The notes beneath the pieces were generated by a model. That model had not been told where the DNA came from. It was given only the letters and a program-made list of their open reading frames with translations, and searched no databases. Positions 1 to 7,872 of a DNA stretch of 17,048 nt are shown piece by piece. Position 1 is the stretch's first letter. Each line of letters starts with the position of its first letter. Both the position numbers and the translations under genes were made by a program. Source of the DNA: JBBDXI01 sp040902425 (lineage in GTDB: Bacteria; Planctomycetota; Phycisphaerae; Phycisphaerales; UBA1924); the NCBI GenBank assembly GCA_040902425.1, contig JBBDXI010000090.1:1-17048 (forward strand). Reading direction: 5' to 3'.

Positions 1-3000
1 GAACCCTCACCGCCACCGCGGCGACCACGACGATCAACACCGCGACGATCAACGGCGCCACGCTCCAGTTCGGCGCCGCCGTCCTCAACACCTCGACCAC
101 CCTCACCGGCACGAGCGCCGGCTTCAGCTCCACGCTGAACAGCGAGGCCAGCGAGGCCAACTCCCTCACCGTCAACGCCGCGCTCGCCCTCGGCGGCGTC
201 GTCGGCGGCGCCCTCAACGGCGAGCTGGGGACCCTCACCGCGAGCGGCACCACCGCCATCAACACGACCGCCGTGACGGCGGCCATCCTCGACTTCGCCG
301 GCGCGGTGACCGTCAACGCCAACGCCACGCTGACCGGCGCCACCAGCGTCACCTTCCAGTCCACGCTCGACGGCGAGTCCGGCGCCGGCCGCACCCTGGC
401 CATCAACTCCCCGGTCACGATCTTCGGCGACGAGGTCGGCTTCATCGGCGCCAACACCGGCTTCTCCTCCCTCACCACCGACGCCGCCGGCACCACCACC
501 ATCAACGGCGCCCGCCTCAAGGCGACCGCCGTCACCTTCAACGATGCCGTGCTCGTCGGCGCCGATCTCACCATCGCCGCCGCCGCCGGCTCCGTCCAGT
601 TCCAGAGCACCGTCAACTCCACCGGCGGCGCCCGCGACCTGACCATCAACACCACGACCACCGGCTTCGCCCAGTCGATCGGCGCCGGCGGCGCCTTCGA
701 TGTCCTCACCACCGACGCCGCGGGCACGACCACGCTCTCGGGCGCCGCCGTCAACGCCGCCACCGTCAGCTTCCAGGACAACGTCCTGCTCGCGACCGAC
801 GTGACCGTCACCGGCGCCTCCGCCACCTTCGGCGGAAACGTCAACAGCTCCGGCGCGGCCCGCAACCTGACCGTGAACGGCTCCACCACTCTCTTCGGCG
901 GCCAGGTCGGCAACACCCTCGCCCTCGCGACGCTGCTCACCGACGCCCCGGGCACGACCACCCTCGGGGGCAACATCTCCGCCACCCTGGTGGATATCCG
1001 CGACGCCGCGCTCATCGGCAACGACCTGACGATCACCGCCCCGACCGCGCTCTTCGCCGGCACCCTCAACAGCGAGAACGCCGAGGCCAACGACCTGACG
1101 ATCACCGGCGCGGCCACCTTCAACGGCGTCGTCGGCGGCGCCGCGGGCGGCGCCCTGGGCGCCCTGGCCACCGGCGGGGCCACCACCATCAACACCTCCG
1201 CCCTCACCGCCGCCACCATGAACTTCGGCGCGACGGTCCTCAACACCTCGGCCACGCTCACCGGCGCCGCCACGTTCTCCTCGACCCTCGACAGCGAGGC
1301 CTCGGAGGCCAACTCGCTCACGGTCAACGCGGGCGGCTCCCTCACGCTGAGCGGCGTCGTCGGCGGCGCCCTGAACGGCGAGCTGGGCACGCTCTCCTCC
1401 GCCTCGGCGACGACCATCGCCACCAGCGCCATCACCGCCGGCGTGCTCACCTTCGGCGGCGCAGTGACCGTCAACGCCGACTCGACGCTGAACGGCTCCA
1501 CCAGCATCGCCTTCCAGTCCACCCTCGACAGCCAGGCCAACCAGGCGCGCTCCCTCACGCTCAACTCCCCCCTGACCACCTTCGGCGGCGAGGTCGGCTT
1601 TGTCGGCGCCAACACCGGCTTCGGCACCCTCGCCACCGACGCCGCGGGGACGACCACCATCAACGCCCCGCGCCTCAAGGCGACCACCTTCACCTTTAGC
1701 GACGCGGTCCTCGTCGGGGCCGACAGCGAGCTCGCGGCCACGGGCGGCACCGTCCAGTTCCTCAGCACGCTCAACACCACCGGCGGGGCCCGCGACCTGG
1801 CGGTGAACGCCACGACGACCCTGTTCGCCCAGGCGGTGGGGGGGTCGGGGGCCTTCGGCGTCTTCACGACCGACGCCGCGGGGACCACCACGATCTCCGG
1901 CGGCATCCTCAACGCCGCGACGGCCGGCCTGCAGGACGCCGTCCTGCTCGGGGCCGACCTGACGGCCACCGGCACATCCATCACCTTCGGCGGCGACGTC
2001 AACAGCTCCGGCGGGGTCCGCAACCTCACGGTGAACGCGACCACGACCGCGTTCAACGCCCAGGTCGGCAACACATCCGCCCTCGGCACGCTCCTCACCG
2101 ACGCCCCCGGCTCCACCACACTCGGCGGCAACGTCGTTGCCAACATTGTCACCCTCGGCGACAACAGCCTGATCAACGGCCCCGTCGCCGTCACCGCGAC
2201 CTCCGTCACCTTCTCCGGAACGGTCAACAGCGGCGGCACGCCCGGCGCCCTCTCCATCACCTCACCGGTGACGCTCTTCGGCAGCTCCGTGGGGAACACC
2301 AGCGCCCTGGCCTCGCTCACGACCGACGCCGCCGGCACCACCCGCTTCAACGGGGCCACCGTCGCCGCCACCGGCGCGCTGAACTTCCAGGACCATGTCC
2401 TCCTGGGCGCCGACGTGACGATGACCGGCGGGTCCGCGACCTTCGCCCTCACCGTCAACAACGCCACCGCCACCGCCCGCGCCCTCACCGTCAACGCGGC
2501 CACCACGCTCTTCGGCGGCCAGATCGGCAACGGCGGCGCCCTCGCCTCGCTCACCACCGACGCCGCGGGCACGACCACCCTCGGCTCAGGCTCGGTCCTG
2601 GTGACCGGCGCGATGAGCTTCCAGGACAACGTCCTGCTGACCGCCGACACCACGCTCACCGGCGGCTCCGTCGCCTTCGGCGGGACCGTCAACAGCTCCG
2701 GCGGCGCCCGCGACCTCACCGTCAACGCGCCCTCCACCAGCTTCGCCGGCGCTGTCGGCAACAGCTCGCCCCTCGACGTTCTCACGACCAACGCCGCCGG
2801 CACGACCACGCTTGGCGTCTCCGTTGCCGCGGCCACCATGCAGTTCAACGACGCCGTCGTCGTGAACGGCACCACCCTCACCGGCGGGTCGCTCGTGTTC
2901 GCCGGCCCGGTCAGCGGCACCTCGCTCGTGGCGAACGCCGCGGCGAGCATCTCCGGCGGCTCGGTCGCGACCACCGGCGACCAGACCTGGAACAACGCGG

Positions 3001-6000
3001 TGCTTCTGGGCGCCAATACCGTCGCCTCGGGCGCGAACATCTCCTTCCTGGGGACGCTGAACTCCCTCGGCGCCGTCCGCGCCCTCACCGTCAACACCAG
3101 CGGCGCCGGCACTACCCGCTTCGCCGGCATCGTCGGCGGCGGCCTGGCCTTGGCCTCCCTCACCACCAACGCCGACGGCACCACCGTCCTCGACGCCGGC
3201 CTGAACGCGGGCACGTTCAACTTCCAGGATGCCGTCCTGCTCGGCTCCAGCGTCACGCTCGCGGCGAACGCCGCCACCTTCGGCGGCACGCTCCAGAGCC
3301 AGGCCGGCGAGGGCAACAGCCTCACGCTGAATACCACGACCAGCACGTTCAACGGCGTGGTCGGCGACGGCGGAGCGGGCGCGATCGGCACGCTCACCAC
3401 CGGCGGCGGGACCACCTCGGTCATCAACACCGCCTCGTTCGCCGCGGGCACGCTGCTCTTCGGCGGCAGCGTCTCACTCAGCACCGACTCGACGCTGACC
3501 GGCACCGCGGCCGTCACCTTCAACGCCGACCTGAACAGCCTCGGCGGCGTCGGGCGGGCCCTCACCGTCAACTCCCCGGCGACGGCTTTCAACGGCACGT
3601 TCGGCTCCGGCGCGGCGCAGCTCGGCTCGCTGACCACTGACGCGGCGGGCGTCACAACGATCAACACGGCCTCGCTGGAGGCGAACGCCGTCGACTTCCA
3701 GGATGCGGTCATCCTCGCCGCCAGCACGACCGTCAGCGGGGCCAGCGTCGCCTTCCGCGGCACGCTCGACAGCGCCGCGGGCCTGGGCAACTCGCTGACG
3801 GTCAACTCCCCCGGCACGCTCTTCGCCGGCCCCGTGGGAGTCAGCGCCGGCGGGGCCCTGGGGACGCTGACCACCGACGGCCCGGGCGCCACGGCCATCG
3901 AAGGCGCGGTCCTCGCCGCCACCCTCAACATCCAGGATGCCCTGGCCTTCTCCGGCGGCACGGTCACCACCACCGCCGACCAGACCTACGGCGGCGTGAT
4001 GACCCTCGGGTCCGACACGACGCTGGCCGGCCAGAACATCTCCTTCCTCTCCACGCTCGATTCCTCGGGCGCTGCCCGTAACCTGGCCGTCAACACCTCC
4101 GGCGGCGGCCTCACCCGCTTCGCCGGCGCGGTGGGCGCCTCCAGCGCCCTGGCCACGCTCACCACCAACGCCGACGGCACCACGGCCGTCGGCTCCTCGG
4201 TGGCCGCCACCACCACCCTGGCCTTCCAGGATGCGGTGCGTCTCGACGGCGACTCGGTGATGTCGGCCGCCACGATCACCTTCGGCTCCACGCTCGACAG
4301 CGGCTCGGGCCTCAACTCCGATCTCGCGGTCAACGCCACCAACACCCAGTTCGCCGGCGCTGTCGGCGGCATCGCCGGAGGGGCCCTCGGCCAGCTCACC
4401 ACCGACGACGCGGGCACGACCCTCATCTCCGGCGGGTCGTTCCAGGCCCTGGGCCTCACCTTCAACGACGCCCTCACGCTCGCCAGCTCGACCACGATGG
4501 CCGCCAACGCCGTCACCTTCGGCTCCACCGTCTCCACCCTCGGCCTGAACCGCTCGCTGAGCGTCTCCGCCGGGTCGATCACCATCGCCGGCGGCTCGGT
4601 CACGACCAGCGCCGACCAGACCTACGCCGGCGGCGTTGTGCTCGCGGCGAACACGACTCTGGCCGGCCAGAACATCGCCTTCTCCGGCACGCTCAACTCC
4701 GACGGCACCGCCCGCAACCTCACGCTGAACCCCGGCGTCGCCGCCACCCTCGGCGGCACCATGGGCGGGTCCAGCGCGCTGGGCGCCCTCACCGTCAACG
4801 GCCTCGCCCGCCTGGGGGCCGACGTGACCACCGCCGGCGCCATGCTCTTCAACGGCGCCGTCCGCGTCTTCGCCGACTCGGTCCTGCGCGACGGCAGCGA
4901 CACCGGGATGCGCTTCGCCGGCACCATCGACAGCGAGGGATCCCCCAGCGCCCTCACGCTCATGGTCACCAGCGAGGGCTCGCCCTCCCTGGCCAACCCC
5001 ACCCTCCCCCGCATCCTCCTCGGCGGCGACATCGGGTCCACCCTCGCCCTCTCCTCGCTCACCCTCGGCGGCCCCCGCACCAGCGTCCCCCCGGTCGCCA
5101 CCATCGTCGCCGGTCTGGATGACGCCGGCAACCCCATCGCCAACTACACCCTCGCCATCACCACTACCGGCGGCTTCACGATGGGGCCCAACGAGAAGCT
5201 CACCGTCCTGGGCTCGCTGGTCATCAACGCCGGCGGCGCCGCCATCCTCGGCGACATCAACACCCTGCTCGACCTCACCGTCAACGCATCCTCGATCGGC
5301 ATCCGCCTGCGCGCGGGCGCCCCGGTCTTCGGGGCGATCCCCGGCGGCGGCGGCGCCGTCCTCGTCCAGGATGAGGACTTCGGCGTGGATATCGTCGGCC
5401 GCACCGTCACCTTCTCCGTCGCCCCCGGCGTCGTCGGCTCGGGCATCCCGCCCACGTTCGCGACGCCCAGCTCCGCCGACATCAGCGGCACCCTCAGCGG
5501 CTTCACCCAGCGGGCCTTCGGCGATATCACCCTCGACCTGCTCTTCGGCAGCGGCGCCGCCCTCGACCTCAAGTCCGCCGGCCCCAGCAACGCCAACTTC
5601 GCCGAGGCCATCGCCGGCGCCGCCCCCCGCGAGAGCCAGAGCGGCACGGTCGCCAGCGACACCGCCGTCGGGCGGGCCCAGTTCGAGGAGCTCGCCAAGC
5701 TCGGCGTCTACGCCCGCCCGCTCGACCGCTCCGAGCTCGTCGACTTCCTCATCGGGCGCGCCCTCTACCTCGACGTCCCCAGCGGGCTCTCCCCCCAGGC
5801 CGAGGACTTCAAGGTCGCCGTCGACCGCCTCCCCGGCGACATCGTCAACATGGTCCTGGAGAGCTACCGCAACATCTTCGCCCGCGAACACGTGGACCCC
5901 GAGACCGGCCAGCCCATCCACGGCGGCGCCCGCCTCACCGCCGTGCTCTCCCAGGCCTGGGCCGCCTACGCCGCCGAGGCCGGCGAGAACGCCGACCCCG

Positions 6001-6230
6001 CCCGCTTCCGCGCCCAGGTGGCCGCGGACGGGGCGTCCGCCGAGGCCGCCGGCTACCTCGACAGTCTCCAGACCCTCTTCACCCAGCTCCAGTACCTCGG
6101 CCTCACGCCGCTGGAACTCCGCATCGCCAAGACGCAGCTCGCCGCCGCCATCCCCGTGCAGGGCCTCACCGCCCGGCAGCTGGAGACCGCGGTCATGGCG
6201 ACCCCCGAAACCGCTGGGACTCTGAACTGA
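1..6230 (+). CDS. Giant beta-strand-repeat exoprotein (filamentous-haemagglutinin-like adhesin), 5'-truncated by window edge
   Basis: The frame is open from the left edge (first full codon at nt 3) to a TGA at 6228-6230, giving 2075 visible residues. A GTG at 273 lies inside the repeats and is not the start; the true start and any signal peptide or secretion domain lie upstream. Up to about nt 5000 the protein is a chain of ~76-79-residue units, each opening like LTTDAAGTTT and containing F.DAVLLGAD, TFGGTVNSSGGARDLTVN and F.G.VGN-type strands. This pattern is typical of beta-helical filamentous-haemagglutinin-like exoproteins. I saw no cysteine and only a handful of lysines. A non-repetitive beta-rich part (about nt 5000-5600) is followed by a ~200-residue, probably helical C-terminus. 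No C-terminal autotransporter barrel is evident (the end is ...PETAGTLN), so two-partner or other export is more likely. Inferred role: surface adhesion. It lies 36 nt upstream of tssA. Confidence 0.85.
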   Translation, partial: TLTATAATTTINTATINGATLQFGAAVLNTSTTLTGTSAGFSSTLNSEASEANSLTVNAALALGGVVGGALNGELGTLTASGTTAINTTAVTAAILDFAGAVTVNANATLTGATSVTFQSTLDGESGAGRTLAINSPVTIFGDEVGFIGANTGFSSLTTDAAGTTTINGARLKATAVTFNDAVLVGADLTIAAAAGSVQFQSTVNSTGGARDLTINTTTTGFAQSIGAGGAFDVLTTDAAGTTTLSGAAVNAATVSFQDNVLLATDVTVTGASATFGGNVNSSGAARNLTVNGSTTLFGGQVGNTLALATLLTDAPGTTTLGGNISATLVDIRDAALIGNDLTITAPTALFAGTLNSENAEANDLTITGAATFNGVVGGAAGGALGALATGGATTINTSALTAATMNFGATVLNTSATLTGAATFSSTLDSEASEANSLTVNAGGSLTLSGVVGGALNGELGTLSSASATTIATSAITAGVLTFGGAVTVNADSTLNGSTSIAFQSTLDSQANQARSLTLNSPLTTFGGEVGFVGANTGFGTLATDAAGTTTINAPRLKATTFTFSDAVLVGADSELAATGGTVQFLSTLNTTGGARDLAVNATTTLFAQAVGGSGAFGVFTTDAAGTTTISGGILNAATAGLQDAVLLGADLTATGTSITFGGDVNSSGGVRNLTVNATTTAFNAQVGNTSALGTLLTDAPGSTTLGGNVVANIVTLGDNSLINGPVAVTATSVTFSGTVNSGGTPGALSITSPVTLFGSSVGNTSALASLTTDAAGTTRFNGATVAATGALNFQDHVLLGADVTMTGGSATFALTVNNATATARALTVNAATTLFGGQIGNGGALASLTTDAAGTTTLGSGSVLVTGAMSFQDNVLLTADTTLTGGSVAFGGTVNSSGGARDLTVNAPSTSFAGAVGNSSPLDVLTTNAAGTTTLGVSVAAATMQFNDAVVVNGTTLTGGSLVFAGPVSGTSLVANAAASISGGSVATTGDQTWNNAVLLGANTVASGANISFLGTLNSLGAVRALTVNTSGAGTTRFAGIVGGGLALASLTTNADGTTVLDAGLNAGTFNFQDAVLLGSSVTLAANAATFGGTLQSQAGEGNSLTLNTTTSTFNGVVGDGGAGAIGTLTTGGGTTSVINTASFAAGTLLFGGSVSLSTDSTLTGTAAVTFNADLNSLGGVGRALTVNSPATAFNGTFGSGAAQLGSLTTDAAGVTTINTASLEANAVDFQDAVILAASTTVSGASVAFRGTLDSAAGLGNSLTVNSPGTLFAGPVGVSAGGALGTLTTDGPGATAIEGAVLAATLNIQDALAFSGGTVTTTADQTYGGVMTLGSDTTLAGQNISFLSTLDSSGAARNLAVNTSGGGLTRFAGAVGASSALATLTTNADGTTAVGSSVAATTTLAFQDAVRLDGDSVMSAATITFGSTLDSGSGLNSDLAVNATNTQFAGAVGGIAGGALGQLTTDDAGTTLISGGSFQALGLTFNDALTLASSTTMAANAVTFGSTVSTLGLNRSLSVSAGSITIAGGSVTTSADQTYAGGVVLAANTTLAGQNIAFSGTLNSDGTARNLTLNPGVAATLGGTMGGSSALGALTVNGLARLGADVTTAGAMLFNGAVRVFADSVLRDGSDTGMRFAGTIDSEGSPSALTLMVTSEGSPSLANPTLPRILLGGDIGSTLALSSLTLGGPRTSVPPVATIVAGLDDAGNPIANYTLAITTTGGFTMGPNEKLTVLGSLVINAGGAAILGDINTLLDLTVNASSIGIRLRAGAPVFGAIPGGGGAVLVQDEDFGVDIVGRTVTFSVAPGVVGSGIPPTFATPSSADISGTLSGFTQRAFGDITLDLLFGSGAALDLKSAGPSNANFAEAIAGAAPRESQSGTVASDTAVGRAQFEELAKLGVYARPLDRSELVDFLIGRALYLDVPSGLSPQAEDFKVAVDRLPGDIVNMVLESYRNIFAREHVDPETGQPIHGGARLTAVLSQAWAAYAAEAGENADPARFRAQVAADGASAEAAGYLDSLQTLFTQLQYLGLTPLELRIAKTQLAAAIPVQGLTARQLETAVMATPETAGTLN
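6..2315 (+). repeat. Tandem duplication of a 1158-bp, five-unit super-repeat within the adhesin gene
   Basis: Copy 1 spans 6-1163 and copy 2 spans 1164-2315. Marking each unit by its LTT(D)-like opening gives starts at 6, 234, 471, 705, 933 and 1164, 1392, 1629, 1863, 2091. Every corresponding pair is offset by exactly 1158 nt (386 codons), and unit lengths of 76, 79, 78, 76 and 77 codons recur in the same order. Diagnostic pairs include VVGGALNGELG (A/A'), GEVGF/DEVGF with GANTGF (B/B'), RLKAT (C/C') and LLTDAPG (D-E junction). The last unit is 77 codons in copy 1 and 75 in copy 2, and is the least similar. In one 32-codon comparison (471-566 against 1629-1724) 15 codons differ, 9 of them synonymously, so the duplication is old. 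Confidence 0.85.
2949..4787 (+). repeat. Three DQT(W/Y) modules with a 999-bp higher-order repeat in the adhesin gene
   Basis: Three modules of about 70 residues begin with a GGSVxTTxDQT(W/Y)-like segment: 2949-3158, 3948-4157 and 4584-4787 (70, 70 and 68 codons). The first two are offset by exactly 999 nt (333 codons). Both continue through NISFLxTL and NTSGxGxTRFAG into the same following opening, LTTNADGTT (3159 and 4158). The third is 636 nt after the second and lacks the TRFAG/NADG part. These modules lengthen the ordinary ~77-residue unit and create longer spacings between unit openings (378, 291 and 393 nt). DQTY-type motifs are common in filamentous-haemagglutinin-like repeat proteins. 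Confidence 0.75.
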
Positions 6231-6266
6231 TTCTGGTACACTCGCTCCCCCGGGAGACGAACTCCG
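6231..6266 (+). promoter_or_regulatory. Adhesin-tssA junction; tssA ribosome-binding site flanked by two anti-SD segments
   Basis: This 36-nt gap carries the tssA Shine-Dalgarno sequence GGGAG (6252-6256), 10 nt before the ATG at 6267. It is flanked on both sides by CTCC: 6245-6248 and 6262-6265. Either could pair with GGAG (6253-6256), giving two mutually exclusive small hairpins over the ribosome-binding site. No Rho-independent terminator is visible. TGGTACACT at 6235-6243 is only a weak promoter-like match. Read-through from the adhesin into tssA is the simplest interpretation. Confidence 0.35.
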
Positions 6267-7304
6267 ATGGCCGCGCTCGACGTCGAGAAACTCCTACGCC
6301 CCGTCAAGGATGAGGCCCCCGCCGGGGAGGACCTCGCCTACGACACCGCCTACCTGGAGCTGCTCCGCAAGGCCGAGGGCACGCCCGAGCAGCAGGTCGG
6401 CGAGACCATCATCCCCGCCGAGGACCCCGACTGGCGCGAGGTCCACGACCAGTGCCTCTCGCTCCTCGGACGCACCAAGGACCTGCGCCTCCTCATCCTG
6501 CTCCTGGTCTCCTCGCTCCAGACGCGCGGCCTGCCCGGCCTGCGCGACGCCATCGCGCTGCTCCGCCAGACGATCGAGCAGCACTGGGAGGCGCTCTACC
6601 CCCGGCTCGACCCCGACGACAACAACGACCCGCTGGAGCGGCTCAACATCGTCGGCGCCCTGGCCGCCCCCCCGGAGGCGGTGGGGGACCCCCTGAAGAT
6701 CCAGAAGCGCCTGCGCGAGACGCCGCTCACCAACTCCCGCGCCATGGGCCGCTTCAGCCTCCGCCACCTGGCCCTCGCCTCCGGCGAGGCCCAGCCCCGC
6801 GGCGAGGAGGCCGTTCCCGAGTCCGCCATCATCGAGGCGGCCTTCGACGACACCCCCCTGGAGGACCTGCAGACCATCGGCGACGCCATCAGCGGTGCCG
6901 TGGATGAGTTCCGCGCCCTGGATTCGAAGCTCGAAGCGGCCGTCGGGGCGGGCCGGATGCCCGACCTGGCCCCCTTCCAGAAGTGCCTCTCGGAGGTCAG
7001 GACCGTCGTTGCCCGGGCCCTGGCCCGCCGCGGTGTCGGTTCGGCCGTGGATGGGGCCACGCCCAACGGCTCCGGGGCCCACGCGGGGGGCGTCTCCGCC
7101 CCGGGGGAGATCCGCTCCCACCAGGATGTTCTGCTGGCACTCGACCGCATTTGCCAGTACTATGAGCGCGCCGAGCCCTCCAGCCCTGTCCCCCTTCTGC
7201 TCCAGCGCGCCAAGCGGCTGGTCTCCAGGAACTTTGTCGATATCCTCAGCGACCTTTCCCCCGACTCGATGGCCCAGTTCAAGCTGATCGCCGGCATCGA
7301 ATGA
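6267..7304 (+). CDS. tssA: T6SS tail assembly/cap protein TssA (ImpA family)
   Basis: This 345-residue protein matches short-form TssA in length and layout. An N-terminal ImpA_N-type domain (about residues 1-150) contains PAGEDLAYD, the TIIPAEDPDWREV segment and a helical stretch around LRLLILLLVSSLQTRGLPGL. A variable, Gly/Ala-rich linker lies near residues 255-280. The C-terminal segment YYERAEPSSPVPLLLQRAKR followed by LVSRNF.DIL is the family hallmark. No transmembrane helix of the VasL type is seen. TssA proteins contact the baseplate and coordinate tube and sheath polymerisation in the cytoplasm. The start at ATG 6267 has a GGGAG ribosome-binding site. It is the first T6SS gene in the window, 55 nt before tssB. 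Confidence 0.95.
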   Translation: MAALDVEKLLRPVKDEAPAGEDLAYDTAYLELLRKAEGTPEQQVGETIIPAEDPDWREVHDQCLSLLGRTKDLRLLILLLVSSLQTRGLPGLRDAIALLRQTIEQHWEALYPRLDPDDNNDPLERLNIVGALAAPPEAVGDPLKIQKRLRETPLTNSRAMGRFSLRHLALASGEAQPRGEEAVPESAIIEAAFDDTPLEDLQTIGDAISGAVDEFRALDSKLEAAVGAGRMPDLAPFQKCLSEVRTVVARALARRGVGSAVDGATPNGSGAHAGGVSAPGEIRSHQDVLLALDRICQYYERAEPSSPVPLLLQRAKRLVSRNFVDILSDLSPDSMAQFKLIAGIE

Positions 7305-7314
7305 CCCCGGCGCA

Positions 7315-7329
7315 GCGCGGCCCCCGCGC
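7315..7329 (+). promoter_or_regulatory. GC hairpin in the tssA-tssB gap
   Basis: GCGCGG (7315-7320) and CCGCGC (7324-7329) form a perfect 6-bp stem with a CCC loop. It lies in the 55-nt gap between the tssA stop (7302-7304) and the tssB ribosome-binding site. No U-tract follows, so it is not a classical terminator. It could stabilise the 5' end of a processed tssBC message, or it could be chance in very GC-rich DNA. Confidence 0.25.
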
Positions 7330-7359
7330 CGCCCCCCCGACCGACCGAAGGAGCCCCCC

Positions 7360-7869
7360 ATGGCCAAGCAAAGCAGCCAGAAGTTCATCGCCCGCAACCG
7401 CGCCCCCAGAGTCCAGATCGAATACGACCTGGAGGTCTACGGCGCCGAGAAGAAGGTCAACCTGCCCTTCGTCATGGGCGTCATGGCCGACCTCTCCGGC
7501 AACCCCGCCGAGGCGCTCCCCGGCGTCGCCGACCGCAAGTTCCTCCAGATCGACGTCGACAACTTCGATGACCGGCTCAAGAGCATGAAGCCCCGCGTCG
7601 CCTTCCAGGTTCCCAACACCCTGACCGGCGAGGGGAACATGGCTGTTGACATCACCTTCGAGAGCCTCGACGACTTCTCCCCCGCCGCCGTGGCGCGGAA
7701 GGTCGAGTCCCTCAGCAAGCTGCTGGAGGCCCGCACCCAGCTCACCAACCTGCTCTCCTACATGGACGGCAAGAGCGGCGCCGAGGCCCTCATCGCCAAG
7801 GTGCTCGCCGACCCGACCCTCCTCAAAACGCTCGCCTCCGCACCCAAGCCCGAGACGAAGGAGTCGTAA
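7360..7869 (+). CDS. tssB: T6SS contractile sheath small subunit TssB (VipA)
   Basis: The product is 169 residues, the usual TssB length. Family features are the N-terminal SSQKFIARNRAPRVQIEYD (residues 5-23), the LPFVMGVMADLSG segment (35-47), DNFDDRL (67-73), VPNTL (84-88) and the helical SLDDFSPAAVARKV...LLEARTQLTNLLS region (102-133). TssB interlocks with TssC to build the cytoplasmic sheath around the Hcp tube; contraction drives the spike outward. A strong AAGGAG (7348-7353) lies 6 nt before the ATG. tssC follows after 3 nt and its ribosome-binding site sits inside the tssB 3' end, so the two are translationally coupled, as expected for subunits needed in equal amounts. Confidence 0.97.
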   Translation: MAKQSSQKFIARNRAPRVQIEYDLEVYGAEKKVNLPFVMGVMADLSGNPAEALPGVADRKFLQIDVDNFDDRLKSMKPRVAFQVPNTLTGEGNMAVDITFESLDDFSPAAVARKVESLSKLLEARTQLTNLLSYMDGKSGAEALIAKVLADPTLLKTLASAPKPETKES

Positions 7870-7872
7870 GCC

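Noticed and set aside
273..275. GTG at 273 as the adhesin start codon
   Set aside because: The same frame is open and reads as matching repeat units back to nt 3; unit A at 6 aligns with unit A' at 1164, so the coding sequence clearly extends upstream.
1..5000. CRISPR array or non-coding satellite
   Set aside because: The repetition is protein-level, in frame, diverged at third positions and has a ~77-codon period with no short identical repeats separated by unique spacers.
543..5530. Apparent preference for the Asp codon GAT before G or ATC (e.g. CAGGATGC, GATATC)
   Set aside because: GAC is also very common before G-starting codons and before ATC (GACATC), and next-codon composition alone could explain it; a proper codon-pair count would be needed.
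3474..5921. 815-codon open frame on the minus strand opposite the adhesin
   Set aside because: The sense strand holds a coherent repeat protein with regular unit lengths. The antisense product is a Gly/Ala/Asp/Glu/Val-rich mirror of codons ending in C or G, with no recognisable domain. Long antisense frames are expected at this GC content.
5119..6225. 368-codon overlapping + frame at the adhesin 3' end
   Set aside because: The translation is almost entirely Pro/Ser/Ala/Arg, the typical out-of-frame reading of GC-rich coding DNA, and the adhesin frame continues through it.
6231..6250. Sigma-70 or sigma-54 promoter for tssA (TGGTACACT at 6235-6243)
   Set aside because: Only a partial -10-like or -24-like match with no partner element at the right spacing; not enough to call a promoter.
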